Source: Pirellulaceae bacterium
GTDB lineage: Bacteria; Planctomycetota; Planctomycetia; Pirellulales; Pirellulaceae
Direction: 5' to 3'
NCBI GenBank assembly: GCA_022446825.1
Contig: JAKVBY010000027.1
Coordinates: 220,146-261,075, forward strand
Length of the DNA: 40,930 nucleotides
Part shown: in pieces, positions 26,218 to 34,429 of the stretch
Position numbering within the stretch: position 1 is the first letter of the stretch
How the letters are laid out: every line of letters starts with the position of its first letter
The notes under the pieces: model-generated
What the model was told of the DNA's origin: nothing
Database searches by the model: none
What the model saw: the letters and a program-made list of their open reading frames with translations, nothing else
Program-made: the position numbers and the translations under genes

Positions 26218-26340
26218 AAGATGTTCCGTTGCAGGCAAGATGAGCTTTCACGAACTTCTTACTATTGTCGCAAAGAAACCGCGCAGAAGAAACCTCAAAG
26301 TCTTGTTTTAAAGGGTTATAAAATGCGTCTTACAGCTTTC

Positions 26341-26369
26341 CAGCAGCTCTGCTGCGAGGAGTAATCCTC
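26341..26369 (-). terminator. Twin hairpins at end of beta-helix lipoprotein gene
   Basis: GAGGA-GTAA-TCCTC (26356-26369) overlaps the stop codon. CAGCAG-CT-CTGCTG (26341-26354) follows immediately on the minus strand. There is no U tract within ten bases, so the termination function is uncertain. Confidence 0.35.
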
Positions 26370-27636
26370 ATTGAGGGCTATTTACTTGCTGATCACTCGT
26401 GCTGTGGGATCCGAGAAGAATGACGTCGGTGACTTCACCCGCAATCGTGTTGCCGACAAACCGATTGTAGTTGGAACTTCCTTGCTCGATCAGAATGCCT
26501 GACGGCCCTGGAACGTCGACAAGCTTGCCAGGCTCGGCACCTGCTTTGATCATCGCCGGAGAGGGTAAACCACGGGAAGCTGACGAAAAGACATTGGCAG
26601 AGATCGTACATCGAGACACGTCTTCTAGTGTGATGTGGGGAGCGGCTCCGATGGCCGATTCACTGGCTGAATGGATCGAATTACCGGTAATGGAAACGAG
26701 GTGTGTGCCAGCATAAAGTTTAATGTTTTCGAGGGGCGAAGAAAGCATCACATTACTAGAGATGACGATGTGTGCTCCGCCGTAGCCGCCTCCGTTGATA
26801 CAAATTTGGACCGAGCGGTTCTGCCAGAGGACGTTATTTGTCAGGACAAACGCGTTGGAGGCGCCGACGGGACCTGATTCGACCTGGCCGTGAATCGCTT
26901 CCACATAAATCCCATGGTAAGGCTGTTCATGCGTTCCGTTGTCATGGATACGGTTGCCTTGCACGATCCAGCCCTCGATACCGGCTCCGATGTGTACACC
27001 ATGGTGGCGGTTGTAGCCAATATGGCAGTTCTCGATCGTACCGATGGCTGGCCGAATGGTGCCGGAGACTCCCTGGAGCAAAATGCCTGATTCTTTGCAG
27101 TCGTAAATTCCCACATCTTTGATCGAGAGACGCAGGCCGGCCAGAACTCGGATCCCGCAGCCTTTCTCTTGAGCTTCTCCATTTCCATTCAAAGAAAGGT
27201 TGCTGATGCGGCCTGAGAGATAACCTTGTTTTGTGCCGCTGCCGACAACCAGCATGGCATCGTTGACTCCATCGGCCAGCATGAGTTCCGTGGCAGACAT
27301 TCCAGCCCCGTTCAAGTGAACGACCTTGTCACGACACTGAATCGCAGCGTTCAGATGAAAGGTGCCTGCAGAGAGTTCCACTTGGCCGCCGCTTGCACCG
27401 ACACGTTCTCCACTTTGATCCGAAAGCGAGTCGATCGCCGCTTGGATTTGCACTTGATCATTCATCCCTGTGCAAACGTAGTCTGCCTGCGTTTTTGTCT
27501 GAGCGGAAGCATTTGCTGCCGCAACGAAAAGATTGGCGGCGCGCAGGGGCTGTTTTGTGTCGGCTGTTGTCTGATCGCAGCCTGCCGTGAGGAAGATCAA
27601 TAGACCTGCGCCGAAGATGCTTTTGATAAATTGCAT
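26368..27636 (-). CDS. Beta-helix lipoprotein (pectate-lyase-like fold)
   Basis: The 422-aa product has a lipoprotein signal (IFGAGLLIFLTAGCDQ, Cys20 with Asp at +2). An N-cap typical of secreted beta-helix proteins (ADYVCTGMNDQVQIQAAIDSL, about 51-71) and many right-handed helix turns follow: GRISNLSLNGNG, LRLSIKDVGIYDCKESGILLQG, GTIENCHIGYNRHHGVHIG, WIVQGNRIHDNGTHE, HIVISSNVMLSS and LVSITGNSIHSASES. It resembles polysaccharide lyases, epimerases or phage-tailspike-like folds; catalytic residues cannot be assigned by eye. GAGG lies six bases before ATG 27636. It is a second beta-helix protein in this window, probably anchored in a membrane, whereas the protein encoded at 10807-12519 is soluble. 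Confidence 0.85.
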   Translation of the reverse strand: MQFIKSIFGAGLLIFLTAGCDQTTADTKQPLRAANLFVAAANASAQTKTQADYVCTGMNDQVQIQAAIDSLSDQSGERVGASGGQVELSAGTFHLNAAIQCRDKVVHLNGAGMSATELMLADGVNDAMLVVGSGTKQGYLSGRISNLSLNGNGEAQEKGCGIRVLAGLRLSIKDVGIYDCKESGILLQGVSGTIRPAIGTIENCHIGYNRHHGVHIGAGIEGWIVQGNRIHDNGTHEQPYHGIYVEAIHGQVESGPVGASNAFVLTNNVLWQNRSVQICINGGGYGGAHIVISSNVMLSSPLENIKLYAGTHLVSITGNSIHSASESAIGAAPHITLEDVSRCTISANVFSSASRGLPSPAMIKAGAEPGKLVDVPGPSGILIEQGSSNYNRFVGNTIAGEVTDVILLGSHSTSDQQVNSPQ

Positions 27637-28245
27637 GTACCGCCTCTGTTTTTACAGGCCGGAGGTGTTTGTCTCTGGAATCGCCAACGGAGATTCTAGT
27701 CCATGCGTCGAGCAGGCGAAATCATTTCTTGGAATTATTGTTGTGAAGCAGTGTACCTATAGCACTCATCATCGAGTTGGTATTTTCAGAGAGATCGGCC
27801 AAGTCTTGAACTGCTGCTGACTGGACATTGGTTCCTCTTCTGAGGAATCTTGCGTCTCGTTGCCTTGAATACACCGGTTTCTTCAGGATGAGTCGTTCCC
27901 TTTGCTGGGTTCTTGGCTGGTTGGGGCGAAATCCCAATTTTCAGAAAAAATCTGTCGTTTGACCAAGGCGTGCTTTCCGTTTGCGGGGAGTTGCTCGGTG
28001 GTCGTTTTTTACTTTCCAGGGATGTGAAAGAGTAGACTAAGGAGTACTGTTTCGTGCTCTCTGGAGGTGGCCCTGTCTGTGGTAAGATCTTCTGGACGCA
28101 GTAGAGAAGCCACACGCGCTAGGCATGTGTAGAGCCGCCGAGTCGTTGGTCGGGTGACAACGATAAGGATATGCGTATTACGAGCTGCTTTGCTACGACG
28201 TAGATTCGATCTTCCCCAGGTCGTTTGTGGTGTAAGCAGGAGACG
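27637..28245. other. Spacer with one doubtful small frame
   Basis: 609 bp lie between a minus-strand and a plus-strand gene, so promoters of both should be here. Apart from the small frame at 27722-27937 I see no gene; the adjoining minus frame is open to 28115 in another register. Confidence 0.45.
27722..27937 (-). CDS. Doubtful small protein
   Basis: A 71-codon frame with a TTG start and no clear ribosome binding site. The C-terminal half reads like a real soluble helix (QSAAVQDLADLSENTNSMMS) and the N-terminal half does not. An adjacent frame (27786-28115) also reads protein-like before the same point, so a frameshifted small gene is possible. I give it low weight. Confidence 0.18.
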   Translation of the reverse strand: MGFRPNQPRTQQRERLILKKPVYSRQRDARFLRRGTNVQSAAVQDLADLSENTNSMMSAIGTLLHNNNSKK

Positions 28246-28857
28246 ATGGCCGTGGTTACTAATGACGAGGAGGTATCTGCAGTGGCTAAGGATGACGGTA
28301 GCTTGCTGGCCGAATTCAGGGAGTTGTGGGCTGAGGCAGACAATCTTTGGGATCAATATCAAGAGACACCGGCGTTTCACGGTTACGTGAGCGCAGACTA
28401 CTACGCCGTTTACCAGTCACTCCTTCGATTGGAGGGGACCGCAGCGACCTTGTTGGAGTGGGGTTCCGGATTGGGGATCGTGGCGATCATGGCGAGCCGG
28501 ATGGGCTTCGAAGCCTATGGCATCGAAGCAGAGCCGTCACTTGTAGAGCATGCTGAGCGGCTGGCTCAGTTTTATGGATCGGCTGCTCAATTTGCCCAAG
28601 GCAGTTTCATTCCTGAGGAATTTGAATGGGACTTGATCGAAGGAGATGAGTCGCAGCGGACTTTGATAGACATCCCTGCTGCTTATGAAAGCCTCGATAT
28701 GGAACTACGTGACTTTGATTTGATCTATGCTTATCCCTGGCCGGAGGAGCACACGCTGTTCCGGAACATTGTACGATCCTGCGGGCAAAAAAATGCTCTC
28801 TTCCTCAGCTATGATGGCCGTGAAGGAATGGAACTGATTCGCTCTCACGATCCCTGA
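28246..28857 (+). CDS. SAM-dependent class I methyltransferase
   Basis: The 203-aa cytoplasmic protein has the Rossmann methyltransferase motif I LLEWGSGLG (69-77), an acidic residue after strand 2 (YGIEAEPS, 91-98) that binds the ribose, and a post-motif DLIYAYPWPEEH segment. The substrate is unknown; there is no clear radical or RNA-binding domain. ATG 28246 has AGGAG five bases upstream, which decides it over an earlier frame start at 28225. It faces the spermidine-synthase-like gene across about 360 bp. The stop codon lies inside a 16-bp tandem duplication. Confidence 0.82.
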   Translation: MAVVTNDEEVSAVAKDDGSLLAEFRELWAEADNLWDQYQETPAFHGYVSADYYAVYQSLLRLEGTAATLLEWGSGLGIVAIMASRMGFEAYGIEAEPSLVEHAERLAQFYGSAAQFAQGSFIPEEFEWDLIEGDESQRTLIDIPAAYESLDMELRDFDLIYAYPWPEEHTLFRNIVRSCGQKNALFLSYDGREGMELIRSHDP

Positions 28858-28884
28858 CATGCCAGCGGCCTGACATGCCAGCGG
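28853..28884. repeat. Perfect 16-bp tandem duplication over a stop codon
   Basis: CCTGACATGCCAGCGG occurs at 28853-28868 and again, identical, at 28869-28884. The TGA of the methyltransferase gene is in the first copy, so the duplication adds only untranslated sequence. Confidence 0.95.
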
Positions 28885-29218
28885 ACATGTGCGTGGTGAA
28901 TATCCAGATTCTGGCATGTTTCTGTGTGTGGGTGATTCTGCGGAGACGCTCTCAATAATTGGCGTGCCATGATGTTTAAGATTGCATTTGTTGTGAAGCG
29001 GCTGCAACGAGTGGAACCACCCTTAGCGACTGGAACCTGCAGTAGCTACTCAGGCGAGAATCCAGTTTTTTGCAGGGTGCTTGATCAACTTCTAGGATTT
29101 TGGAAGGCGGTTGCACGAGGCCTTGACGTCAAGAGGGAACGGCCAGTGCGCCCATTGGGGGATTACGGGTAAGCTCTGCCGCAGTCTGAAAGTGATGAGC
29201 TGTCCGTACTTAGTTGTC
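28858..29218. other. Convergent spacer
   Basis: 361 bp between the ends of two convergent genes. The methyltransferase end has the 16-bp duplication and a long hairpin (28874-28919). Nothing else is seen. Confidence 0.5.
28874..28919 (+). terminator. Hairpin after methyltransferase gene
   Basis: ACATGCCAG (28874-28882) pairs perfectly with CTGGCATGT (28911-28919); the next bases are TTCTGTG. The first duplication copy (28858-28866) could pair with the same arm, so the duplication would create two alternative hairpins. Confidence 0.4.
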
Positions 29219-29932
29219 TCAGCGCGATTCGTTCTCAGTAGCGCGAGCAAAAAAGAGCCAATCCGTTTGCTCTTGGTTGATCAAACGGTTGTAGTGAGTG
29301 ACGGGTGCGACCTCGACATTTGCGAAGACCTCATGAAGCGCATAGGTAAAGGGAGAGCTTTCGGCATAAGACCAGATGCCCAGGATCCCGTTCGCCGATA
29401 AATGTTGTCGCGCAGCGCGTAAACCTTCCGCGGTATAGAACGGAATGCTTGCTTGGTCGAGGTGTTCATCAGGCGAATGGTCTACATCAATCAAGATGAC
29501 ATCGAAGAGATCCGTTGGCGGGCCCGCGAGTCGACCGTAGGCATCGCCTTCGATCAGGGTTAAACGCGGATTGTTTTGAAGTGCCGGCGAAAGTGGAATG
29601 ATGCCGCGCTGCAGCCAATCGATCACTTGTGGAAGCAGTTCGACCACGGTGACTTGTGAGACCTGTTTTGAAATCAATGCTTCATGTGCGGTATATCCGA
29701 GGCCAAGCCCGCCGACCAGCACACTTAAATTGTCTCCGGAATGCATGTCGATCGCGATTTTTGCCAAGGCCTGCTCCGAGTCGGTATACAGGCTGCTCAT
29801 GAGGAATTCGTGATTCAGCGTGACTTCGGTGACGATCGTTCCTGGTTGGGAGAGCAATTCGCGACGGCGTAAGCATAAGAGACCGAGTGGCGTGGTTTCG
29901 TAAGTTAAAATCTCAAAATTTAATTTTGACAT
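29219..29932 (-). CDS. Spermidine-synthase-like aminopropyltransferase/methyltransferase
   Basis: The 237-aa protein has the spermidine-synthase-like Rossmann fold: VLVGGLGLGYTAHEAL (71-86), VTVVELLPQVIDW with an acidic ribose ligand, LIEGDAYGRL, and LFDVILIDVDHSPDEHL. The N-terminal beta domain is short. Members of this group include true polyamine aminopropyltransferases and many spermidine-synthase-like proteins of unknown substrate. I cannot tell which from sequence alone, so no symbol is given. No Shine-Dalgarno sequence is evident before ATG 29932. The upstream DEAD-box gene is on the same strand, 590 bp away. Confidence 0.8.
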   Translation of the reverse strand: MSKLNFEILTYETTPLGLLCLRRRELLSQPGTIVTEVTLNHEFLMSSLYTDSEQALAKIAIDMHSGDNLSVLVGGLGLGYTAHEALISKQVSQVTVVELLPQVIDWLQRGIIPLSPALQNNPRLTLIEGDAYGRLAGPPTDLFDVILIDVDHSPDEHLDQASIPFYTAEGLRAARQHLSANGILGIWSYAESSPFTYALHEVFANVEVAPVTHYNRLINQEQTDWLFFARATENESR

Positions 29933-30522
29933 GTGATTTTCAAAGCGTTTTGTCTTGGTATTTTGGTTGCGCCGGTTTGATAGGTTTTCGATGCGACGTT
30001 GGCAAGGAGTACCCTGCGTCTCGCCGTCGCTGTTCGAGATGTTTGGAGGTCATCTATTGCCTACCCAGCGGTATCGTACACAAAACAGGGCTCAGAAACC
30101 GGCGAAAGTGAGATGCGACGATCTCTACAAAGGGTGTTTTGGAGGCTTCTATGCTGCGGCCCCGCTGGATTCACTGGGTGAACTTGTCCTTCTCACGCGT
30201 TGTTGGCAGAGCCGAGTGTTACTGGTGGAGCGATGTCTTCGAGGGGGCAAGTTGGCGAACGGAGCTGTTTAAAGAGCCGCCTTATCGCCCCCGGGTTATC
30301 GGCCGTTTGAGCTGCACAACCGACTGTGGGAAACACGTGAATACTTTGAGCTTGTTTTCAACACACCTGTAACAGCAAACAAGATTTCCCCGGGACTGGT
30401 GCCGGCACTTCTTCCAGGATACTGCGACACGTTACCACGCCTACGGCAAGGTAAGCACACGCGCCCTTGATCGATCCGATGCAGGGTTTTCGAAAAATCG
30501 TTGGTTGCCACGAGACCCGGTT
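29933..30522. other. Spacer, 590 bp, no gene seen
   Basis: It lies between the stop of the DEAD-box gene and the start of the spermidine-synthase-like gene. Several short frames on both strands have no ribosome binding sites or protein-like composition. No repeat or strong hairpin was found. Confidence 0.5.
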
Positions 30523-31929
30523 TTAACGGGGTTTATTTGCCGAGGTTGCCTTTCGACGCTGTCTGCGCGAGGCTCTCGCGCGTGTTACTGTCTTTGTACC
30601 TGATTGTGCTGTGTGATTTCCTGCTTGCGCTGACTTGCGCCGCGGGCGACGTTTTGCCGGACGTTTTACCACGGTAACCTTGCGATGGTCGCCGTTCCCT
30701 ATTTCTTGAACCGAGTCCCCCTGGTGGTCTGGTGCCTGCCCAGTGTTGTGACTGGAAGGTTGGGCTGTCGTTTTTTCGCTCGGACTCTTTCCGACCGTAA
30801 GCGCGTGTCCTGTAAGTTTTTCGATCCGCCGGAGACGCGGTTTTTCGTCATGGCTACAGAATGAGATGGCATGACCCGAAGACCCGGCGCGTGCCGTGCG
30901 CCCAATGCGATGCACATAGGTTTCAGGGGTTTCTGGTAAGTCAAAATTAATGACATGGGAAACGTCCGAAAAATCGATGCCTCGTGCTGCAAGGTCGGTC
31001 GCGATCAGAACGGGAGGACGAGAAGAGTTGAATTCAAGCATCACCGCCCGCCGTCTGGATTGACTTTTGTCACCATGAATTGCAACGGCTCGAATGCCAT
31101 CGCGTTGGAGAAACTTAGCAACCTTGTCCGCACCACGTCGCGTCCGAGAAAAGACAATAGTTTTTGAACGCTGAGTTTGGCTGAGAAGCTGGCCGAGTGT
31201 TGCCGTTTTACGATTTCGTTCGATGAAGTAGACCACTTGAGATACGCGCTCGGGGGTCGACGCGATCGGCGTGCTTTGCACTTCGCAAGGTCGTCGTAGC
31301 CACTGTTTTGCCAAGTCGCGAATTTCTTTCGGCATGGTTGCCGAGAACATCAGAGTTTGCCGTTGATCTGGAATGTGTGCCACGATCTTACGCAGGTCGT
31401 GAATGAAACCCATATCGAGCATCTGATCGGCTTCGTCGAGAATCAGGATTTCCACGGTAGCCAGGTTAACGAACCCTTGCCTAATTAAGTCTAGAAGTCG
31501 GCCGGGCGTTGCAACAAGTATGTCGACGCCCTGTTGTAATGCTTTGACTTGAGGATTTTGGCTGACCCCACCAAAAATGACGGTGTGCCGAAGTCCGCAG
31601 GATTTTCCGTAGGTCTTTAAGCTGTCCCCAATTTGCCCCGCAAGTTCCCGCGTAGGTGCAAGAATAAGTGCGCGAATCGTTCGCCGACCAGTGCGTTGAC
31701 GGCGCCGTTGGGCACCGCTTGGTGGAGGAGAAGATGTTTTTAGACGCTCTAAAGTGGGGAGTGCAAATGCGGCGGTTTTGCCGGTTCCTGTTTGGGCACA
31801 GCCCACTAGGTCACGGCCTTGAAGAATTTTGGGGATGGCTTGTTTTTGAATGTGCGTGGCTTCGCGATATCCGGCAGCTTCTAGGTTGTCGAGTAGTGTT
31901 TCACTAAGTGAAAAACAGGTAAACTTCAT
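30523..31929 (-). CDS. DEAD-box ATP-dependent RNA helicase (RhlE-like)
   Basis: The 468-aa cytoplasmic protein unwinds or remodels RNA. All helicase motifs are intact: Q motif region FSLSETLL...THIQKQAIP (6-33), motif I AQTGTGKT (45-52), Ia APTRELA, Ib TPGR, II DEAD (165-168), III SAT (196-198), V TDLAARGID and VI HRIGRTARAG (340-349). The last 100 or so residues are a low-complexity, strongly basic tail (KRPAKRRPRRKSAQ, RASRRQRRKATS), as in RhlE/CsdA-type proteins that bind RNA non-specifically. ATG 31929 gives the usual N-terminus; a frame extending to 31983 lacks support. The 5' spacer is long (478 bp), which for this family can hide a cold-regulated leader; I see no cold-box. Confidence 0.9.
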   Translation of the reverse strand: MKFTCFSLSETLLDNLEAAGYREATHIQKQAIPKILQGRDLVGCAQTGTGKTAAFALPTLERLKTSSPPPSGAQRRRQRTGRRTIRALILAPTRELAGQIGDSLKTYGKSCGLRHTVIFGGVSQNPQVKALQQGVDILVATPGRLLDLIRQGFVNLATVEILILDEADQMLDMGFIHDLRKIVAHIPDQRQTLMFSATMPKEIRDLAKQWLRRPCEVQSTPIASTPERVSQVVYFIERNRKTATLGQLLSQTQRSKTIVFSRTRRGADKVAKFLQRDGIRAVAIHGDKSQSRRRAVMLEFNSSRPPVLIATDLAARGIDFSDVSHVINFDLPETPETYVHRIGRTARAGSSGHAISFCSHDEKPRLRRIEKLTGHALTVGKSPSEKTTAQPSSHNTGQAPDHQGDSVQEIGNGDHRKVTVVKRPAKRRPRRKSAQAGNHTAQSGTKTVTRARASRRQRRKATSANKPR

Positions 31930-32407
31930 TAGGTCGATTACTTTCAAGAGTAGGCAAGAGAGGCACCCACCAGCGGGGCGCAAAAACGGTTCTTGTTGAT
32001 GGCAGACGCCACGATGCGTGTGCCGACAAGCAACAAGAGCAAGAGAATCAGTCGCGATCGAAAGCCAAAGATACCGGGACCCGTAAGTCCGTCCGCTTGA
32101 CGGAAAAAGCGTTTAGGTGACCGCAGTCTCGAAGTTGATTGAATACGACGCCGTCGGGGCGTTCATCTCACAGTTATCGTAAGCCATCCACTATAGCCCC
32201 CCAGCACGTCGAGTCAATGCTCGAGTGCGGCAGTCAACCTGAGAGGTCTTTCTGAGCGTGGCTGTCGTAAACGTACTTTTGCACTCTACGGCAAAGAAAC
32301 AGGGCCATGTTGTCTAGTGTTTGTCGAAAAGCAGACGCAGACCAGTGAAGGCTGAACACAACGGCCAGCAGATGATGCGGCTCACGGTCTCTTCCCAGAG
32401 AGCCGTG
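31930..32407. other. Spacer / possible long leader of helicase gene
   Basis: 478 bp without a gene, between two minus-strand genes. The end near 32407 has a hairpin. The part next to the helicase gene has no strong Shine-Dalgarno sequence but is C/G-rich; a structured leader is possible but not shown. Confidence 0.45.
32383..32407 (-). terminator. Bulged hairpin directly after DUF1501 stop
   Basis: CACGG-TCTCT (32383-32392), loop TCCC, AGAGA-G-CCGTG (32397-32407) with one bulged G. It begins at the base after the stop codon of the minus-strand DUF1501 gene. There is no U tract. Confidence 0.4.
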
Positions 32408-33766
32408 TTAAATCAGTTCGGGAATCGGTTTTCCTTGGAACAATACCGGTACAGGACGTCCGCCCGCATCGTGATGCACGGTGTGGATGGGAACTCCTAG
32501 TTGCCGATAGATGGTCGCTAACACATCGTTGATATGGATGGGGCGGTCGTGTGGGATCTCTCCTCGTGGATTACTTGTCCCGAGGAATTGTCCGGCGCTT
32601 AGTCCGCCGCCTGCCATGACTACGGAAAAAACATCAGACCAGTGATCGCGGCCTGCTTTGGCGTTAATCTTGGGCGTGCGCCCGAATTCGGTGATAACTG
32701 CGACGAGTGTTGAGTCAAGGCGGTCTCGTTGCTGTAAATCATCGAGTAACGCCGAAATCGCCTGGTCAAATTCTGGTAATAAACGGTTTTTTAGGCTGTG
32801 GAAGTTGTTTTCGTGCGTGTCCCATTCTTGATTGATGGAAAAGTTGACGAGGGTAAAGGGAACACCGGCTTCGGCCAGTCGTCGCGCCAAAATCGTTTCT
32901 TGGCCAACACGTGTGTTTCCGTATTGTTCTCGCAGAGCAAGGGGTTCTTGAGACAGGTCGAATGCCTGGCGGGTTGCGCGATTGGAAAGCATTTTCATCG
33001 ATTCCAAATGAAACAAATCCATGCCTTTCATGATTCCGGCCGCATCAAGGTCTCGGGGCAACTGATCGAGTTCGTCCAGGAGTGCGAGGCGATGATCCAG
33101 GCGGCTTAAATCCGCGTATTTTGATAAGCTCAAATTAGGTGGCAGGCGAAACACGTCGGTGGCGGTTGTCGGTGGCATGCCCGATTCGAAGGGATCGTAA
33201 GCCATGCCAAGAAAATGGGAGGAAGCGTAGCGAACGCGATCTCCTAGCTGCCCTTTGTCAGGTACGCAGACGTACGGTGGCAGGCCCTGAGAGGTTGGGC
33301 CTAAGGCCTTGGCGACAATCGAGCCCATCGCCGGTTTGTCGTTGCGGTTTTTGGTGGACGTGTTGGCACCTGGATAGTTGTATCCCGTTAGGACCCAATG
33401 AATCGCCGCTTCGTGGCTGGGGGTGGCGTGATGAACACTTCGTAGGACGTTGTAGACATCAGCCCGTTGTGCCAAGCGTGGTAAGTGTTCGCCAATTCGT
33501 TCACCAGGAACTTTTGTGCTGATCGATTGGAATTCGCCACGAATCTCTGCCGGAGCGTGGGGCTTTAAATCCCAGGTGTCGAGATGGGAGCAGCCACCTT
33601 GCAGCAGAATGACAATCGCCTGCTCGGCGCGGCGCGGTGGGACGTTGTTGGCGGTGGCCATCTGCGACATCCAGTGCGGCAACGCAAACGCGCCCACGCC
33701 GATCTGACCGCTGCTTAAAAAGGAGCGACGGTGGATGCGTTGATTTACTTTAGACTTGGGGGCCAT
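32408..33766 (-). CDS. DUF1501 Tat-exported protein
   Basis: The 452-aa protein has a twin-arginine signal (IHRRSFLSSGQIGVGAFALP, RR at 13-14) and DUF1501 motifs: LLQGGCSHLDTWDLKPHAP, SVHHATPSHEAA, ITEFGRTPKI and INDVLATIYRQLGV. Compared with the other two DUF1501 genes here, it has HATPSHEAAIHW where one has HHEMSSHSDGG and the other NHPQNDHNGTHF, so the three are distant paralogues rather than recent duplicates. ATG 33766 is in frame and close to the Tat motif; ATG 33814 is an alternative, with no ribosome binding site at either. It is divergent from the next DUF1501 gene. Confidence 0.86.
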   Translation of the reverse strand: MAPKSKVNQRIHRRSFLSSGQIGVGAFALPHWMSQMATANNVPPRRAEQAIVILLQGGCSHLDTWDLKPHAPAEIRGEFQSISTKVPGERIGEHLPRLAQRADVYNVLRSVHHATPSHEAAIHWVLTGYNYPGANTSTKNRNDKPAMGSIVAKALGPTSQGLPPYVCVPDKGQLGDRVRYASSHFLGMAYDPFESGMPPTTATDVFRLPPNLSLSKYADLSRLDHRLALLDELDQLPRDLDAAGIMKGMDLFHLESMKMLSNRATRQAFDLSQEPLALREQYGNTRVGQETILARRLAEAGVPFTLVNFSINQEWDTHENNFHSLKNRLLPEFDQAISALLDDLQQRDRLDSTLVAVITEFGRTPKINAKAGRDHWSDVFSVVMAGGGLSAGQFLGTSNPRGEIPHDRPIHINDVLATIYRQLGVPIHTVHHDAGGRPVPVLFQGKPIPELI

Positions 33767-34429
33767 CGTGTCGATCCCAGAAAGCCAAGATACTGTCTGA
33801 ATATGCGGGGTCATTTTAATTTATTCGCGGCAGGCCTAGTTTACCAAGAGATGGAAAGCGAGCCAAGTTCGTTGGCGACTGTCTGGCGAGCAAAGTTTGG
33901 CGACAGCGAGCGGATTCACTCTACTACGAGTGACGACAGGAAGGGAATGTTGCGGCTCGGCTGTCGTTGAGTCGTACTCTCTGCAGTGCTGTGGCTACGT
34001 TTTTGGGAAAATGATTTGTCGATTCCCTGCACCTCTTAGGTTTGTATGATGTGGAAAGAGGAGGTCTCCAGATGGTAGTCGTTTAATTGTCGAGAATTTA
34101 AGTCTGAAGAGAGCCATAGTCTTTGTAGGGTCTTTCGAGCTTGGACGCTTGTGGAACACAGGAGTTACAAGTGATTTAGGTGCTGGCAGGTCGCAGTAGT
34201 TAAAGAGGATGAAGCTGGAAGTTCCCGGTTGCTGAAAAATGTGCGATCAGCGGGTGCCGAGAAGTCTGTGTCGATCCGGTCGATTTGGTACAATAAGGAC
34301 ACTGGGTTGGTCAGCAGCGTACAGGGTTTGTCAGCAGGGTTCCGTGCATTGATCGATGGATACATGGATCGAGATGTAATGATCGACACAGGCAAAGTTA
34401 AGCACAGGCAAAGTTAAGCGATTTTCAGC
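33767..34429. other. Divergent promoter spacer between two DUF1501 genes
   Basis: 663 bp with no ribosome-bound frame above about 60 codons. It contains a degenerate 20-bp repeat (TTGGTCAGCAGCG / TTTGTCAGCAGGG near 34305-34340) and a perfect 16-bp tandem duplication ending 11 bp before the plus-strand gene. Promoters for both directions are expected but not identified. Confidence 0.5.
34387..34418. repeat. Perfect 16-bp tandem duplication just upstream of a start codon
   Basis: CACAGGCAAAGTTAAG at 34387-34402 and, identical, at 34403-34418. The ATG of the DUF1501 gene is at 34430. Each copy carries AGGCAAAG and AAG, which may give or mask ribosome-binding potential. Confidence 0.95.

Noticed and set aside
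34229-34417. Plus-strand 62-codon frame before the DUF1501 gene
   Set aside because: TTG start without a ribosome binding site; runs through repeats.
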